A DNA stretch of 20,782 bases from Lachnoclostridium sp. UBA7097 (GCA_002499945.1 DKYP01000040.1:1-20782); one strand, 5' to 3'. Shown: positions 6,854 to 15,173, counted from the stretch's first letter. A program made the numbers and translations. Notes: generated by a model from the letters alone, not told the origin.

Positions 6854-6953
6854 TTATGGCGGTATAACGCAAGGTTTCCAGCAAGGGCAGCATTTTTCAT
6901 TCCTGGGTACGCTCTTGCTGGGATGCAATGCCAAATAGAATAACAAGCCATAA
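6854..6953 (+). repeat. Structured intergenic inverted-repeat element
   Basis: An outer 7-bp stem (6854-6860 TTATGGC with 6947-6953 GCCATAA) encloses an 11-bp stem (6878-6888 with 6911-6921, one G-T pair) with a 22-nt loop. No T run follows the inner stem on either strand, so it is not a standard terminator. It occupies the 250-bp gap between the kinase-like gene and the tRNA. It could be a small RNA, a dispersed repeat or a processing site; strand is uncertain. Confidence 0.45.
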
Positions 6954-7016
6954 TATACCACTTGTACAGGTTCTATATTTTTTTGTAACACTATATAAAA
7001 AAATTTAAAAAACCAC

Positions 7017-7045
7017 TTGCATTTTCTTTTATTATATAGTATACT
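7017..7045 (+). promoter_or_regulatory. Promoter of tRNA-Arg
   Basis: TTGCAT (7017-7022) and TATACT (7040-7045) are 17 bp apart, about 43 bp before the mature tRNA 5' end. Confidence 0.7.
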
Positions 7046-7087
7046 CTTATTCGTTCGGTGCTAATAGTTAGTATCACAAATAAGTAT

Positions 7088-7161
<74 letters not shown>

Positions 7162-7166
7162 TTTCC

Positions 7167-7201
7167 AAAACCTTTTCGTACAAAGTGCGGAGAGGTTTTT
7201 T
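7167..7201 (+). terminator. Terminator of tRNA-Arg
   Basis: A stem of about 13 bp (7169-7181 with 7185-7197, several G-T pairs) with loop AAA, starting 8 nt after the tRNA and followed by a T run to 7201. Confidence 0.85.
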
Positions 7202-7253
7202 ATCTAATTAAGGAAATGCTGTAATATATAAGTCCAGACAGCAGGAGGGTTCT

Positions 7254-8282
7254 ATGTTCCAGGCAGATGTATTAAAAGAGATAGCCAGAAATTCTAAGGT
7301 AAAAAAAGATGAACCAATGTCACTGCATACTACATTCCGCATTGGAGGGCCAGCAGATTTTTATATTGAAACTGCTTATATTGAGGAATTTATTAATATT
7401 ATAAGGTATCTGCAAAAAGAGGGCTGCCAGTATTTTATTATGGGTAATGGCAGCAACCTTCTTGTGCATGATGAGGGCTACAGGGGGATTGTTGTTTCTA
7501 CAAGAGGGACAAAAGACAGTGATACTAACGTGGATACGGAAGAAGGGCATATAAGCCTTGTAAAGATGCTTGATGAGGTTAATATATACCATGCAGGGGA
7601 CAGCAGTGCAGTACAGTTTTTTATAGATAACGGCTATGCCAGTGATGCCAGTTTTTTAAAGCCTAAGAACCTTGTACATGCAGGTGGCGGGATTTTGCTT
7701 TCAAAGCTTGCTATGGCAGCAGGGGAAAATGGTTTTACAGGATTTGAATTTGCAAGCGGCATACCAGGTACCCTTGGTGGTGCTGTGGCTATGAATGCGG
7801 GTGCATATGGCGGAGAGATTAAAGATGTGCTGGAGGGTGTCCGTGTTATTACGGATAGTGGCAGTACCAGGGTATTAAAGAAAGAGGAACTTGGAATGTC
7901 ATATAGAAGCAGCATTATACAGAGAGAGAAAATGATAGTGCTTGATGCGCTTTTTGCATTTGACAGCGGTGATAAAAACCAGATTCTGGAACATATGAAG
8001 GAATTAAACAGGAAACGCAGGGAAAAGCAGCCGTTGGAACATGGAAGTGCAGGAAGTACATTTAAACGTCCTGAAGGGCATTTTGCAGGAAAGCTTATAC
8101 AGGATGCAGGGCTTAAAGGCTACCGCTGCGGGGATGTGATGGTATCCGGGAAACACAGCGGGTTTGTTGTGAATACCGGGAATGGTACATTTGAGCAGGC
8201 AATGGATGTTATTGGCCATGTAAAAGATGAAGTCAGGAGAAATTCTGGTGTTGAAATGGAACTTGAAGTTAAAATATTATAA
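7254..8282 (+). CDS. murB: UDP-N-acetylmuramate dehydrogenase (MurB) with an insertion
   Basis: MurB uses NADPH and FAD to reduce UDP-GlcNAc-enolpyruvate to UDP-MurNAc, the second committed step of cytoplasmic peptidoglycan precursor synthesis. FAD-domain motifs: SLHTTFRIGGPADFYIE (23-39), MGNGSNLLVHDEGYRGIVV (63-81) and GFEFASGIPGTLGGAVAMN (163-181). Substrate side: YRSS (217-220), GSAGSTFKRP (264-273) with the expected proton-donor Ser268, and a C-terminal GVEMELEVK with the expected catalytic Glu336. This is the shorter type II architecture. At 342 residues it exceeds the usual 290-305; the surplus lies between about residues 85 and 138, inside the FAD-binding domain, while both flanks stay in register. 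ATG at 7254 has AGGAGG at 7243-7248. It heads the murB-rapZ-whiA-HPr-like gene set. Confidence 0.95.
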   Translation: MFQADVLKEIARNSKVKKDEPMSLHTTFRIGGPADFYIETAYIEEFINIIRYLQKEGCQYFIMGNGSNLLVHDEGYRGIVVSTRGTKDSDTNVDTEEGHISLVKMLDEVNIYHAGDSSAVQFFIDNGYASDASFLKPKNLVHAGGGILLSKLAMAAGENGFTGFEFASGIPGTLGGAVAMNAGAYGGEIKDVLEGVRVITDSGSTRVLKKEELGMSYRSSIIQREKMIVLDALFAFDSGDKNQILEHMKELNRKRREKQPLEHGSAGSTFKRPEGHFAGKLIQDAGLKGYRCGDVMVSGKHSGFVVNTGNGTFEQAMDVIGHVKDEVRRNSGVEMELEVKIL

Positions 8283-8345
8283 TTATGCCAATGGCTTTAG
8301 AATGGCAGTTAATATAATATCAGGTATTAACAAAGGTAAAATAAT

Positions 8346-9203
8346 ATGAGATTTGTTATAGTTACAGGAATGTCAGGGGCTGGCAGGAGTTCCGTTATGA
8401 AGATGCTTGAAGATATAGGGTATTTTTGTGTTGATAACCTGCCGGTACTTTTGATACCTAAACTTACAAAAATTGTACTTGAAGAAAGTGCATCGATTGA
8501 CAGGGCGGCTATTGGTATTGATATAAGAAACCTGCAAGGGCTTTCCGAATTTGAAGGCATACTGGAGGAGATGAAAGCCAGTGGCTACAGATATGAGATA
8601 ATATTCCTGGAAGCAGAGGACAGTGTGCTTGTCAAAAGGTACAAGGAAACAAGGAGAAACCACCCCCTGGCGCTGCAGGGACGTGTTGATAAGGCGATTG
8701 AAGCTGAAAGGCAGGAACTTTCATTTATTAAAAAACGGGCGGACTATATTTTAGATACAAGCCATATGCTTATAAGGGACTTAAAAAAAGAAGTTGACAA
8801 AATATTCCTTGATAATGAGGAATATGAAAATTTCTTTATAACCATACTATCATTTGGGTTTAAATATGGAATACCAGCAGATTCAGACCTTGTATTTGAT
8901 GTGCGTTTCCTGCCAAATCCTTTTTATATACCTGAATTAAAGACGCTCACAGGTAATGACAGGGAAGTATATGATTATGTAATGGACTTTGAAAATGCAA
9001 GGATATTTGAGAAGAAATTATATGAAATGTTAAGGTTTCTTGTACCTAATTATATTACAGAAGGTAAAAACCAGCTTGTTGTAAGTATAGGGTGTACAGG
9101 AGGCAGACACAGGTCAGTTACTATTGCCAATGCCCTTTCAAAAGATATGAAGAAGCTGCCGTATGGTGTTAAAGTTGAACACCGTGATGCTGGAAGGATA
9201 TAA
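8346..9203 (+). CDS. rapZ: RapZ/YvcJ-family nucleotide-binding protein (RNase adapter protein family)
   Basis: Encodes 285 residues, normal for the family. The N-terminal half is a P-loop NTPase-like domain beginning TGMSGAGRSS (7-16), where the Walker A lysine is Arg14. Next comes the family block YFCVDNLPVLLIPKL (about 27-41). The C-terminal half carries DVRFLPNPFYIPELK and near the end GCTGGRHRSVTIANAL, the strongly conserved putative metabolite/RNA-binding site. In E. coli RapZ binds GlcN6P and guides RNase E decay of GlmZ; in B. subtilis YvcJ is a nucleotide-binding protein whose role is less clear, and no GlmZ partner is expected here. The ribosome binding site AAAGG (8332-8336) is modest, 63 bp after murB. 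It sits 2 bp upstream of whiA, so they are coupled. Confidence 0.95.
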   Translation: MRFVIVTGMSGAGRSSVMKMLEDIGYFCVDNLPVLLIPKLTKIVLEESASIDRAAIGIDIRNLQGLSEFEGILEEMKASGYRYEIIFLEAEDSVLVKRYKETRRNHPLALQGRVDKAIEAERQELSFIKKRADYILDTSHMLIRDLKKEVDKIFLDNEEYENFFITILSFGFKYGIPADSDLVFDVRFLPNPFYIPELKTLTGNDREVYDYVMDFENARIFEKKLYEMLRFLVPNYITEGKNQLVVSIGCTGGRHRSVTIANALSKDMKKLPYGVKVEHRDAGRI

Positions 9204-9205
9204 TT

Positions 9206-10162
9206 ATGTCATTTTCAAGTAAAGTAAAGGAAGAACTGGGAAAACAGGAAAGCCCGGCAAGGCACTGCTGTATTGCTGAATTTGCTGCTTTATTTGCCTT
9301 GTCTGGACAGATTAAAAAAATGGGAAATGGGAATGTTTATATTAAAATCCAGACTGAAAACTTGACAGTAGCACAAAAATCCTATATCTTATTAGAGAAA
9401 ACATTTCGTGCAAGGATAGAAGTAATGGTACGGCGCCATAACCTGCCGGCTGCTGCGGGAAGCTATTCCATCTATGTATTCAGGAAACGCGATGTGTTAA
9501 ATATATTGCAGGCTGTAAAGATAATTGATGGGCAGAAAAAGCATTGGGGAAGCTTGTCAGAAGTCCATTACCTGCTTGTACAGAATACTTGTTGTAAAAG
9601 GGCTTTTTTAAGAGGTGCATTTATAGCAGCTGGTTCTGTAGCAAACCCGGAAAAGGCATACCATCTTGAGATTGCGGTTTTTTCTGGAAAGTTTGCAGCC
9701 CAGATACGTGAAATTATCACTTCTTTTATGATTGATGCCAAGATAATTGAAAGGAAGAAATATTATGTGGTTTATATAAAAGAGGGTTCACAGATAGTAG
9801 ATTTCCTTAATGTGACAGGTGCACACATTGCATTAATGGATTTTGAAAATGTAAGGATAGTTAAGGAAGTCCGCAATTCTGTAAACAGGCAGGTAAATTG
9901 TGAAACAGCTAATATTGGCAAAACTGTTGCCGCTGCTGCAAGGCAGATAGAGGATATTAAATATATCCAATGTAATATGGGGTTTGGTAAACTGGCGGAA
10001 GGACTTAAGGAGATAGCCATGCTGCGCCTTGAATATCCCGAAAGCCCGCTGCAGGAACTTGGGAGGATGTTAAGCAGGCCTATTGGCAAATCAGGGGTCA
10101 ACCACCGTCTACGTAAATTAAGTGATATTGCAAATCAGATGAGGGAGGAAGCTGGCAAATAA
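9206..10162 (+). CDS. whiA: WhiA-family DNA-binding regulator
   Basis: Encodes 318 residues, the usual WhiA length. Layout follows the family: an N-terminal segment with VKEELGKQE, a LAGLIDADG-homing-endonuclease-like domain (about residues 90-190) containing the block KRAFLRGAFIAAGSVANPEK, then a C-terminal helix-turn-helix region (about 265-312) with LQELGRMLSRPIGKSGVNHRLRKL. In Streptomyces WhiA is a transcription factor for sporulation and division; in B. subtilis it binds DNA and affects division and chromosome segregation with little direct effect on transcription. It starts 2 bp after rapZ, with GGAAGGA inside the rapZ end as ribosome binding site. It is followed by the HPr-like gene, as in B. 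subtilis, but yvcK, normally between rapZ and whiA there, is absent. Confidence 0.95.
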   Translation: MSFSSKVKEELGKQESPARHCCIAEFAALFALSGQIKKMGNGNVYIKIQTENLTVAQKSYILLEKTFRARIEVMVRRHNLPAAAGSYSIYVFRKRDVLNILQAVKIIDGQKKHWGSLSEVHYLLVQNTCCKRAFLRGAFIAAGSVANPEKAYHLEIAVFSGKFAAQIREIITSFMIDAKIIERKKYYVVYIKEGSQIVDFLNVTGAHIALMDFENVRIVKEVRNSVNRQVNCETANIGKTVAAAARQIEDIKYIQCNMGFGKLAEGLKEIAMLRLEYPESPLQELGRMLSRPIGKSGVNHRLRKLSDIANQMREEAGK

Positions 10163-10196
10163 GCCGCTGCTCTGCTAAAAGGAGGAAAAATACGCA

Positions 10197-10457
10197 ATGG
10201 TTACAAAGAAAATAAAAATTCAGATTAAGAATGGTCTTGAAGCCAGGCCGGTAGCTGTACTTGTGCAGGTGGCAAGCCAGTATAACAGCAGTATTTATGT
10301 TGAATGTGAAGATAAAAAGGTGAATGCCAAAAGTATAATGGGCATGATGGCATTAGGGCTTTCAACGGGTGAAGAAGTAGTTGTGTCTGCAAATGGGGAT
10401 GATGAAGAAAATGCGATGACAGATATTGTTAAATATCTCAGTGCTGCAAATGCCTGA
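10197..10457 (+). CDS. crh: Crh-like HPr paralogue lacking the active-site histidine
   Basis: Encodes 86 residues with the HPr fold. The canonical PEP-dependent phosphorylation site GLHARPA reads GLEARPV, so position 15 is Glu and no phosphoryl transfer from Enzyme I is possible. The HPr-kinase site is kept: NAKSIMGMM places Ser at residue 46, the regulatory serine of HPr and Crh. In B. subtilis Crh (Gln at 15) is phosphorylated at Ser46 by HprK and acts as a CcpA corepressor; it also lies just after whiA. By residue pattern and position this is its counterpart. The role in catabolite control is inferred, and hprK and ccpA are not in the window. The ATG at 10197 follows AGGAGG (10181-10186). 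It ends the cluster before two terminator hairpins. Confidence 0.85.
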   Translation: MVTKKIKIQIKNGLEARPVAVLVQVASQYNSSIYVECEDKKVNAKSIMGMMALGLSTGEEVVVSANGDDEENAMTDIVKYLSAANA

Positions 10458-10522
10458 GTATTATGCAGTTTCTGTCTGGTAATATCTGTTACATAAAGAT
10501 ATATAGTTGTTATTGTTTACAT

Positions 10523-10553
10523 CCAGCCAGACATGGGATTACTGGCTGGTTTT
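10523..10553 (+). terminator. First of two tandem terminators after the HPr-like gene
   Basis: An 8-bp perfect stem CCAGCCAG (10523-10530) with CTGGCTGG (10542-10549), an 11-nt loop, followed by TTTTATA. Confidence 0.75.
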
Positions 10554-10557
10554 ATAC

Positions 10558-10596
10558 GGGGCTGCTGCATTATATATATGCGCAGCCCCTGTTTTA
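10558..10596 (+). terminator. Second tandem terminator, immediately upstream of dnaE
   Basis: GGGGCTGC (10558-10565) pairs with GCAGCCCC (10582-10589). It continues past one bulged T to GCAT (10567-10570) with ATGC (10578-10581), giving 12 bp, followed by TGTTTTATT. Only about 30 nt separate it from the dnaE start. Confidence 0.75.
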
Positions 10597-10625
10597 TTGG
10601 ATAACCCAGATAAAGGAGGGATTTT

Positions 10626-13600
10626 ATGGCTTTTGCACACTTACATGTCCATACGGAGTATTCCCTGCTTGATGGCTCATGTAAGATAAAAGAGATTGCT
10701 GTAAGGGCAAAGGAACTTGGAATGGAGCATCTGGCAATTACTGACCATGGGAATATGTATGGTGTGATTGACTTTTACCGGGCGGCTAAAGATGCAGGAA
10801 TAAACCCGGTAATAGGCTGTGAGGTTTATGTTGCACCGGGTTCAAGGTTTGACAGGGAATTATCAAAGGGTGAAGGGCGTTATAACCATCTTGTGCTTCT
10901 TGCGGAGAATAATAAAGGCTATGCTAATCTTATGAAGATAGTTTCAAGAGGGTTTACAGAAGGGTTTTATTATAAACCAAGGGTTGATTATGAGGTGCTT
11001 GTTAAATACCATGAAGGTATTATAGCACTTAGTGCATGCCTTGCGGGCGCAGTCCCTTCTGCAATACTGCATGGTAATTATGAAAGTGCCAAAGAGGAAG
11101 CATTAAAGCTTGAAAAGATATTTGGAAAGGGTAACTTCTTCCTGGAATTACAGGACCACGGGATACCACAGCAGGGTACAGTGAACCAGGCGCTTTTAAG
11201 GCTTTCACAGGATACAGGCATAAAGCTTGTTGCCACTAATGATGTGCATTATATTATGGAGGAAGATGCAGAAGCACATGATATACTGTTATGTATACAG
11301 ACACAGAAAAAGGTGCAGGATGAGGACCGTATGCGTTATGAGGGCGGCCAGTATTACCTTAAATCAGAACAGCAGATGCTTGAATTATTTCCATATGCAA
11401 CAGAAGCTGTAAGTAATACAGCACTTATAGCCCAAAGATGCCATGTTGAGATTGAATTTGGCAATTATAAACTGCCAAAATATGATGTGCCAGAAGGTTT
11501 TACGGCACAGGAGTATTTAAACAAGCTTTGTAATGATGGATTGTACAAAAGATATAAAGAACCTTCAGATGAACTTAAGGAAAGGCTTTTATATGAGCTT
11601 GATACAATTAATACAATGGGGTTTACAGACTATTTCCTTATAGTATGGGACTTTATAAAGTATGCAAGGGATAATGGCATAAGTGTAGGGCCTGGCAGGG
11701 GTTCTGCAGCAGGAAGCATAGTTTCATATTCACTTGGTATAACAAGTATAGACCCTGTTAAGTATGACCTTCTTTTTGAACGCTTTCTAAATCCTGAACG
11801 TGTTACAATGCCTGATATTGATATAGATTTTTGTTATGAACGCAGGCCTGAAGTAATAGAGTATGTTATGGATAAATATGGCAGGGACCGTGTTGTGCAG
11901 ATAGTTACATTTGGTACGCTTGCAGCAAGAAATGTTATACGTGATGTAGGAAGGGTGCTTGACCTTCCATATAATTATGTAGATGTTATCGCAAAGTCAA
12001 TTCCTATGGAACTTGGCATTACAATAGATAAAGCACTGGATATTAATCCGGAATTTAAGCAGGTTTATAATGAAGATGCCCAGGCAAAGAAACTGGTAGA
12101 TATGGCAAGGAGGCTTGAAGGGCTGCCACGCCATACTTCCATGCATGCAGCGGGTGTGCTTATAAGCCCTGATGCTGTAGATGAGTTTGTACCGCTTTCA
12201 AAGGCGTCAGATGGGACTATAACAACACAGTATACAATGGTTACGCTTGAGGAGCTCGGGCTTCTTAAAATGGATTTCCTGGGGCTGCGTACCCTTACTG
12301 TTATAAATGACGCTGCAGTTATGGCAGGGCTTGGCAGTGCCTGTGAAATGGAGATAGACTATGAGGATAAAAATGTATTTGATATGCTTAGCACAGGAAA
12401 GACAGAGGGTGTGTTCCAGCTTGAAAGTGCCGGAATGAAACAGTTTATAAAAGAACTGAAGCCACGCAGCATGGAAGATATTATAGCGGGCATATCACTT
12501 TACCGCCCGGGTCCTATGGATTTTATACCAAAGTATATTGAGGGCAAGGAAAAAAGCGGCAGCATAACATATGACTGCCCACAGCTTGAACCAATACTGT
12601 CACCTACATACGGATGTATAGTTTACCAGGAACAGGTTATGCAGATAGTAAGGAACCTTGCTGGTTACAGCTTCGGGCGCAGTGACCTTGTGCGCAGGGC
12701 GATGTCTAAGAAAAAGACAAAAGTTATGGAGGCTGAACGCAAAAATTTTGTATATGGCAATGAGGAAGAAGGCGTTAAAGGCTGTATTGCCAATGGGATA
12801 CCTGAAAATATTGCCAATAAAATTTATGATGAAATGATTGATTTTGCCAAATATGCGTTTAATAAATCACATGCTGCAGCGTATGCGGTGGTTGCGTACC
12901 AGACAGCATACCTTAAATATTACCATCCTGTGGAATTTATGGCAGCGCTGCTTACATCTGTTAAAGCTAACCCGGGCAAGGTGCTTTCGTATATTATGAC
13001 ATGCCGCCAGATGGGAATAGAAATAATCCCGCCTGATATTAATGAGGGATATGGTGAATTTCATGTGTCAGATGGCAGGATAATGTATGGGATGTCTGCG
13101 ATAAAAGGTATAGGCACGCCTGTAATTGCAGAAGTAAAGGCAGAACGTGAAAGGGGCGGCAAGTTTACCTCAATGCAGGATTTTATAACAAGGATGTCTT
13201 CTAAAGAGGCAAACCGCCATACTATGGAGAATTTTATAAAATCTGGTGCGCTTGACTGCCTGCCTGGCAACAGGAAGCAGAAAATGATGGTGTATGGTGC
13301 AATGATTGACAGTGTAAACCGTGAAAAAAGGGATGCAGTTGCGGGGCAGCTTTCACTTTTTGGCATGGCAGATACAGGGCTTGAACATGCTAATGAAATA
13401 CAATACCCTGATGTGGCAGAATATGACAAAGAGGAACTGCTTGCATTTGAAAAAGAAACATTAAGTATATATATAAGCGGGCATCCGCTTGAAGATTATA
13501 CAGGGCTTCTTGAGAAAAACTGTACAAGAAATTCAATAGATTTTATAGCTGATGAAGATACAGGTATGACAAAAGTATATGATGGGGAAAATGTAATAAT

Positions 13601-14084
13601 AGGAGGAATGATTACTAACAAAAGTGTTAAAATAACAAGGAAAAACACTACCATGGCATTTATTACAGTTGAAGATTTATATGGTTCTGTAGAAGTTGTG
13701 GTTTTCCCGGATTGTTATGAGAAAAAGAAAGAACTGTTAAGTACTGATTCAAAAGTATTTGTAAAGGGCAGGGCAAATGTGGAAGAGGACAGGGCAGGCA
13801 AGGTTATATGCCAGGATATAATACCATTTGGCCAGGTACCATGTGAACTCTGGATAAGGTTTGCCAGTAAAGCAGAGTTTAAAGAAAAAGAAAACCTGCT
13901 GTATGATAAAATATTACCCTATGATGGCAATGATACTGTATGTATTTATATTACAGAAGAAAAGCTGGTAAAAAAACTTCCTAAAAGTAAATGCACTAAT
14001 GCGAGAAGAATAGTAAAAGAAAGAGTTCTGGAGGAATTTGGCGAAAACTCAGTTGCAATAAAAGAAAAGAGTATTGAAAAATAA
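10626..14084 (+). CDS. dnaE: DNA polymerase III alpha subunit (DnaE type)
   Basis: Encodes 1152 residues, normal for DnaE1-type C-family replicative polymerases. Order of domains: PHP domain (HLHVHTEYSLLDG at 5-17, with metal-binding histidines), palm with PDIDIDF (396-402; Asp397 and Asp399 are the expected metal ligands) and GLLKMDFLGL with the third Asp near 550, fingers and beta-binding region (QLESAGMKQFIKELKPR; YRPGPMDFIPKYI), helix-hairpin-helix region (about 830-900), and an OB fold (about 985-1040, VIIGGMITNKSVKITRKN). An internal QLSLF (about residues 907-911) resembles a beta-clamp-binding motif. It lacks the 3'-5' exonuclease domain that marks PolC. In Firmicutes DnaE usually works with PolC in primer extension and lagging-strand synthesis. 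ATG at 10626 has AAAGGAGG at 10613-10620. It lies directly after two terminator hairpins, so its promoter is unclear. Confidence 0.97.
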   Translation: MAFAHLHVHTEYSLLDGSCKIKEIAVRAKELGMEHLAITDHGNMYGVIDFYRAAKDAGINPVIGCEVYVAPGSRFDRELSKGEGRYNHLVLLAENNKGYANLMKIVSRGFTEGFYYKPRVDYEVLVKYHEGIIALSACLAGAVPSAILHGNYESAKEEALKLEKIFGKGNFFLELQDHGIPQQGTVNQALLRLSQDTGIKLVATNDVHYIMEEDAEAHDILLCIQTQKKVQDEDRMRYEGGQYYLKSEQQMLELFPYATEAVSNTALIAQRCHVEIEFGNYKLPKYDVPEGFTAQEYLNKLCNDGLYKRYKEPSDELKERLLYELDTINTMGFTDYFLIVWDFIKYARDNGISVGPGRGSAAGSIVSYSLGITSIDPVKYDLLFERFLNPERVTMPDIDIDFCYERRPEVIEYVMDKYGRDRVVQIVTFGTLAARNVIRDVGRVLDLPYNYVDVIAKSIPMELGITIDKALDINPEFKQVYNEDAQAKKLVDMARRLEGLPRHTSMHAAGVLISPDAVDEFVPLSKASDGTITTQYTMVTLEELGLLKMDFLGLRTLTVINDAAVMAGLGSACEMEIDYEDKNVFDMLSTGKTEGVFQLESAGMKQFIKELKPRSMEDIIAGISLYRPGPMDFIPKYIEGKEKSGSITYDCPQLEPILSPTYGCIVYQEQVMQIVRNLAGYSFGRSDLVRRAMSKKKTKVMEAERKNFVYGNEEEGVKGCIANGIPENIANKIYDEMIDFAKYAFNKSHAAAYAVVAYQTAYLKYYHPVEFMAALLTSVKANPGKVLSYIMTCRQMGIEIIPPDINEGYGEFHVSDGRIMYGMSAIKGIGTPVIAEVKAERERGGKFTSMQDFITRMSSKEANRHTMENFIKSGALDCLPGNRKQKMMVYGAMIDSVNREKRDAVAGQLSLFGMADTGLEHANEIQYPDVAEYDKEELLAFEKETLSIYISGHPLEDYTGLLEKNCTRNSIDFIADEDTGMTKVYDGENVIIGGMITNKSVKITRKNTTMAFITVEDLYGSVEVVVFPDCYEKKKELLSTDSKVFVKGRANVEEDRAGKVICQDIIPFGQVPCELWIRFASKAEFKEKENLLYDKILPYDGNDTVCIYITEEKLVKKLPKSKCTNARRIVKERVLEEFGENSVAIKEKSIEK

Positions 14085-14147
14085 TCCATTTTATCGTACA
14101 ATTCCATATATAGGAATAAGTTACTTTTGCAGGATAAGGAGGGCATT

Positions 14148-15125
14148 ATGAGTTATGCAATAAAAACTATCGGTGTATTAACAAGCGGGGGAGATGCCCC
14201 TGGAATGAATGCAGCCATACGTGCTGTTGTACGTACAGGTATTTCGTGCGGTTTAAAAATAAAAGGTATACGCCATGGATTTGCAGGCCTGCTGGAAGAA
14301 GATATAATTGACATGAATAATCTTTCAGTTTCTGATATAATCCAGCTTGGCGGTACTATTCTTTATACTGCACGGTGTCTTGAATTTAAGAAGAAGGAAT
14401 ACCAGCAGAAAGGCGCAGAGATTTGCCGCAAGCATGGCATTGACGGTGTAGTGGTAATTGGTGGTGATGGTTCTTTTAATGGTGCAAGCAGGCTTGCAGA
14501 GAATGGAATTAATACTGTGGGTGTACCAGGAACAATTGACCTTGATATAGCATGTACAGAGTATACAATTGGTTTTGATACAGCTATTAATACAGCTATG
14601 GAAGCCATTGACAAGTTAAGGGACACATCAGAATCACATGAACGCTGCTCCATTGTTGAAGTAATGGGGCGTACAGCAGGGCATATTGCACTCTGGACTG
14701 GTATAGCAAGCGGTGCTGAATATATACTTACAACAGAAAAGTACCATGGTGATATCCAGAGGATAATTGGCAAGATTTTAGACAGGCGTAAGCTTGGCAA
14801 GAAAAACCATATTATTGTAAATGCTGAAGGTGTTGGAAATTCCACAGAGATGGCGAAACTTATTGAACTTGCCACAGGAATAGAAACAAGGGCAACTGTA
14901 CTCGGGCATATACAACGTGGCGGGAACCCTACATGTAAAGACAGGGTTTATGCATCGGCACTTGGGACAAAGGCAGTTGAGCTTCTGTGTGAAGGTAAGA
15001 CAAACCGTATTGTAGGATACAGGGGCGGTGAATTTGTGGACTTTGATATACAAGAAGCATTGTCAATGACAAAAGACCTTGACCCGTATTTATTCCATAT
15101 TACACACAGGCTTACTACAAAATAA
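14148..15125 (+). CDS. pfkA: ATP-dependent 6-phosphofructokinase
   Basis: Encodes 325 residues, close to the 319-320 of typical bacterial PfkA. It makes fructose 1,6-bisphosphate, the committed glycolytic step. Motifs: GVLTSGGDAPGMNAAIRA (9-26), GGDGS (105-109), PGTIDLDI (127-134), MGRTAGH (173-179) and GHIQRGG (253-259). Gly108 and Gly128 (E. coli Gly104 and Gly124) indicate ATP rather than pyrophosphate as donor. The proton-abstracting Asp131 and Asp133 remain, but the residue between them, normally Asn in TIDND, is Leu132, and the next stretch reads ACTE instead of the usual (K)GTD. ATG at 14148 has AAGGAGGG at 14136-14143; a TTG at 14127 in frame is rejected. It follows dnaE by 63 bp, with a weak inverted repeat ATTCC/GGAAT (14101-14117) in the gap. 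Confidence 0.95.
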   Translation: MSYAIKTIGVLTSGGDAPGMNAAIRAVVRTGISCGLKIKGIRHGFAGLLEEDIIDMNNLSVSDIIQLGGTILYTARCLEFKKKEYQQKGAEICRKHGIDGVVVIGGDGSFNGASRLAENGINTVGVPGTIDLDIACTEYTIGFDTAINTAMEAIDKLRDTSESHERCSIVEVMGRTAGHIALWTGIASGAEYILTTEKYHGDIQRIIGKILDRRKLGKKNHIIVNAEGVGNSTEMAKLIELATGIETRATVLGHIQRGGNPTCKDRVYASALGTKAVELLCEGKTNRIVGYRGGEFVDFDIQEALSMTKDLDPYLFHITHRLTTK

Positions 15126-15173
15126 TATTTATTGTTATCATTTATTAATAAAATAAAGGAGGATTTCTTAACT

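Noticed and set aside
10197..10457. Reading this gene as the general PTS phosphocarrier HPr (ptsH)
   Set aside because: Residue 15 is Glu, not His, and the position after whiA matches crh.
10463..10689. Two overlapping plus-strand frames between the HPr-like gene and dnaE
   Set aside because: They run through two terminator hairpins, lack ribosome binding sites and overlap dnaE; composition is not protein-like.
14148..15125. Pyrophosphate-dependent phosphofructokinase
   Set aside because: Gly108 and Gly128 at the donor-specificity positions indicate the ATP-dependent type.
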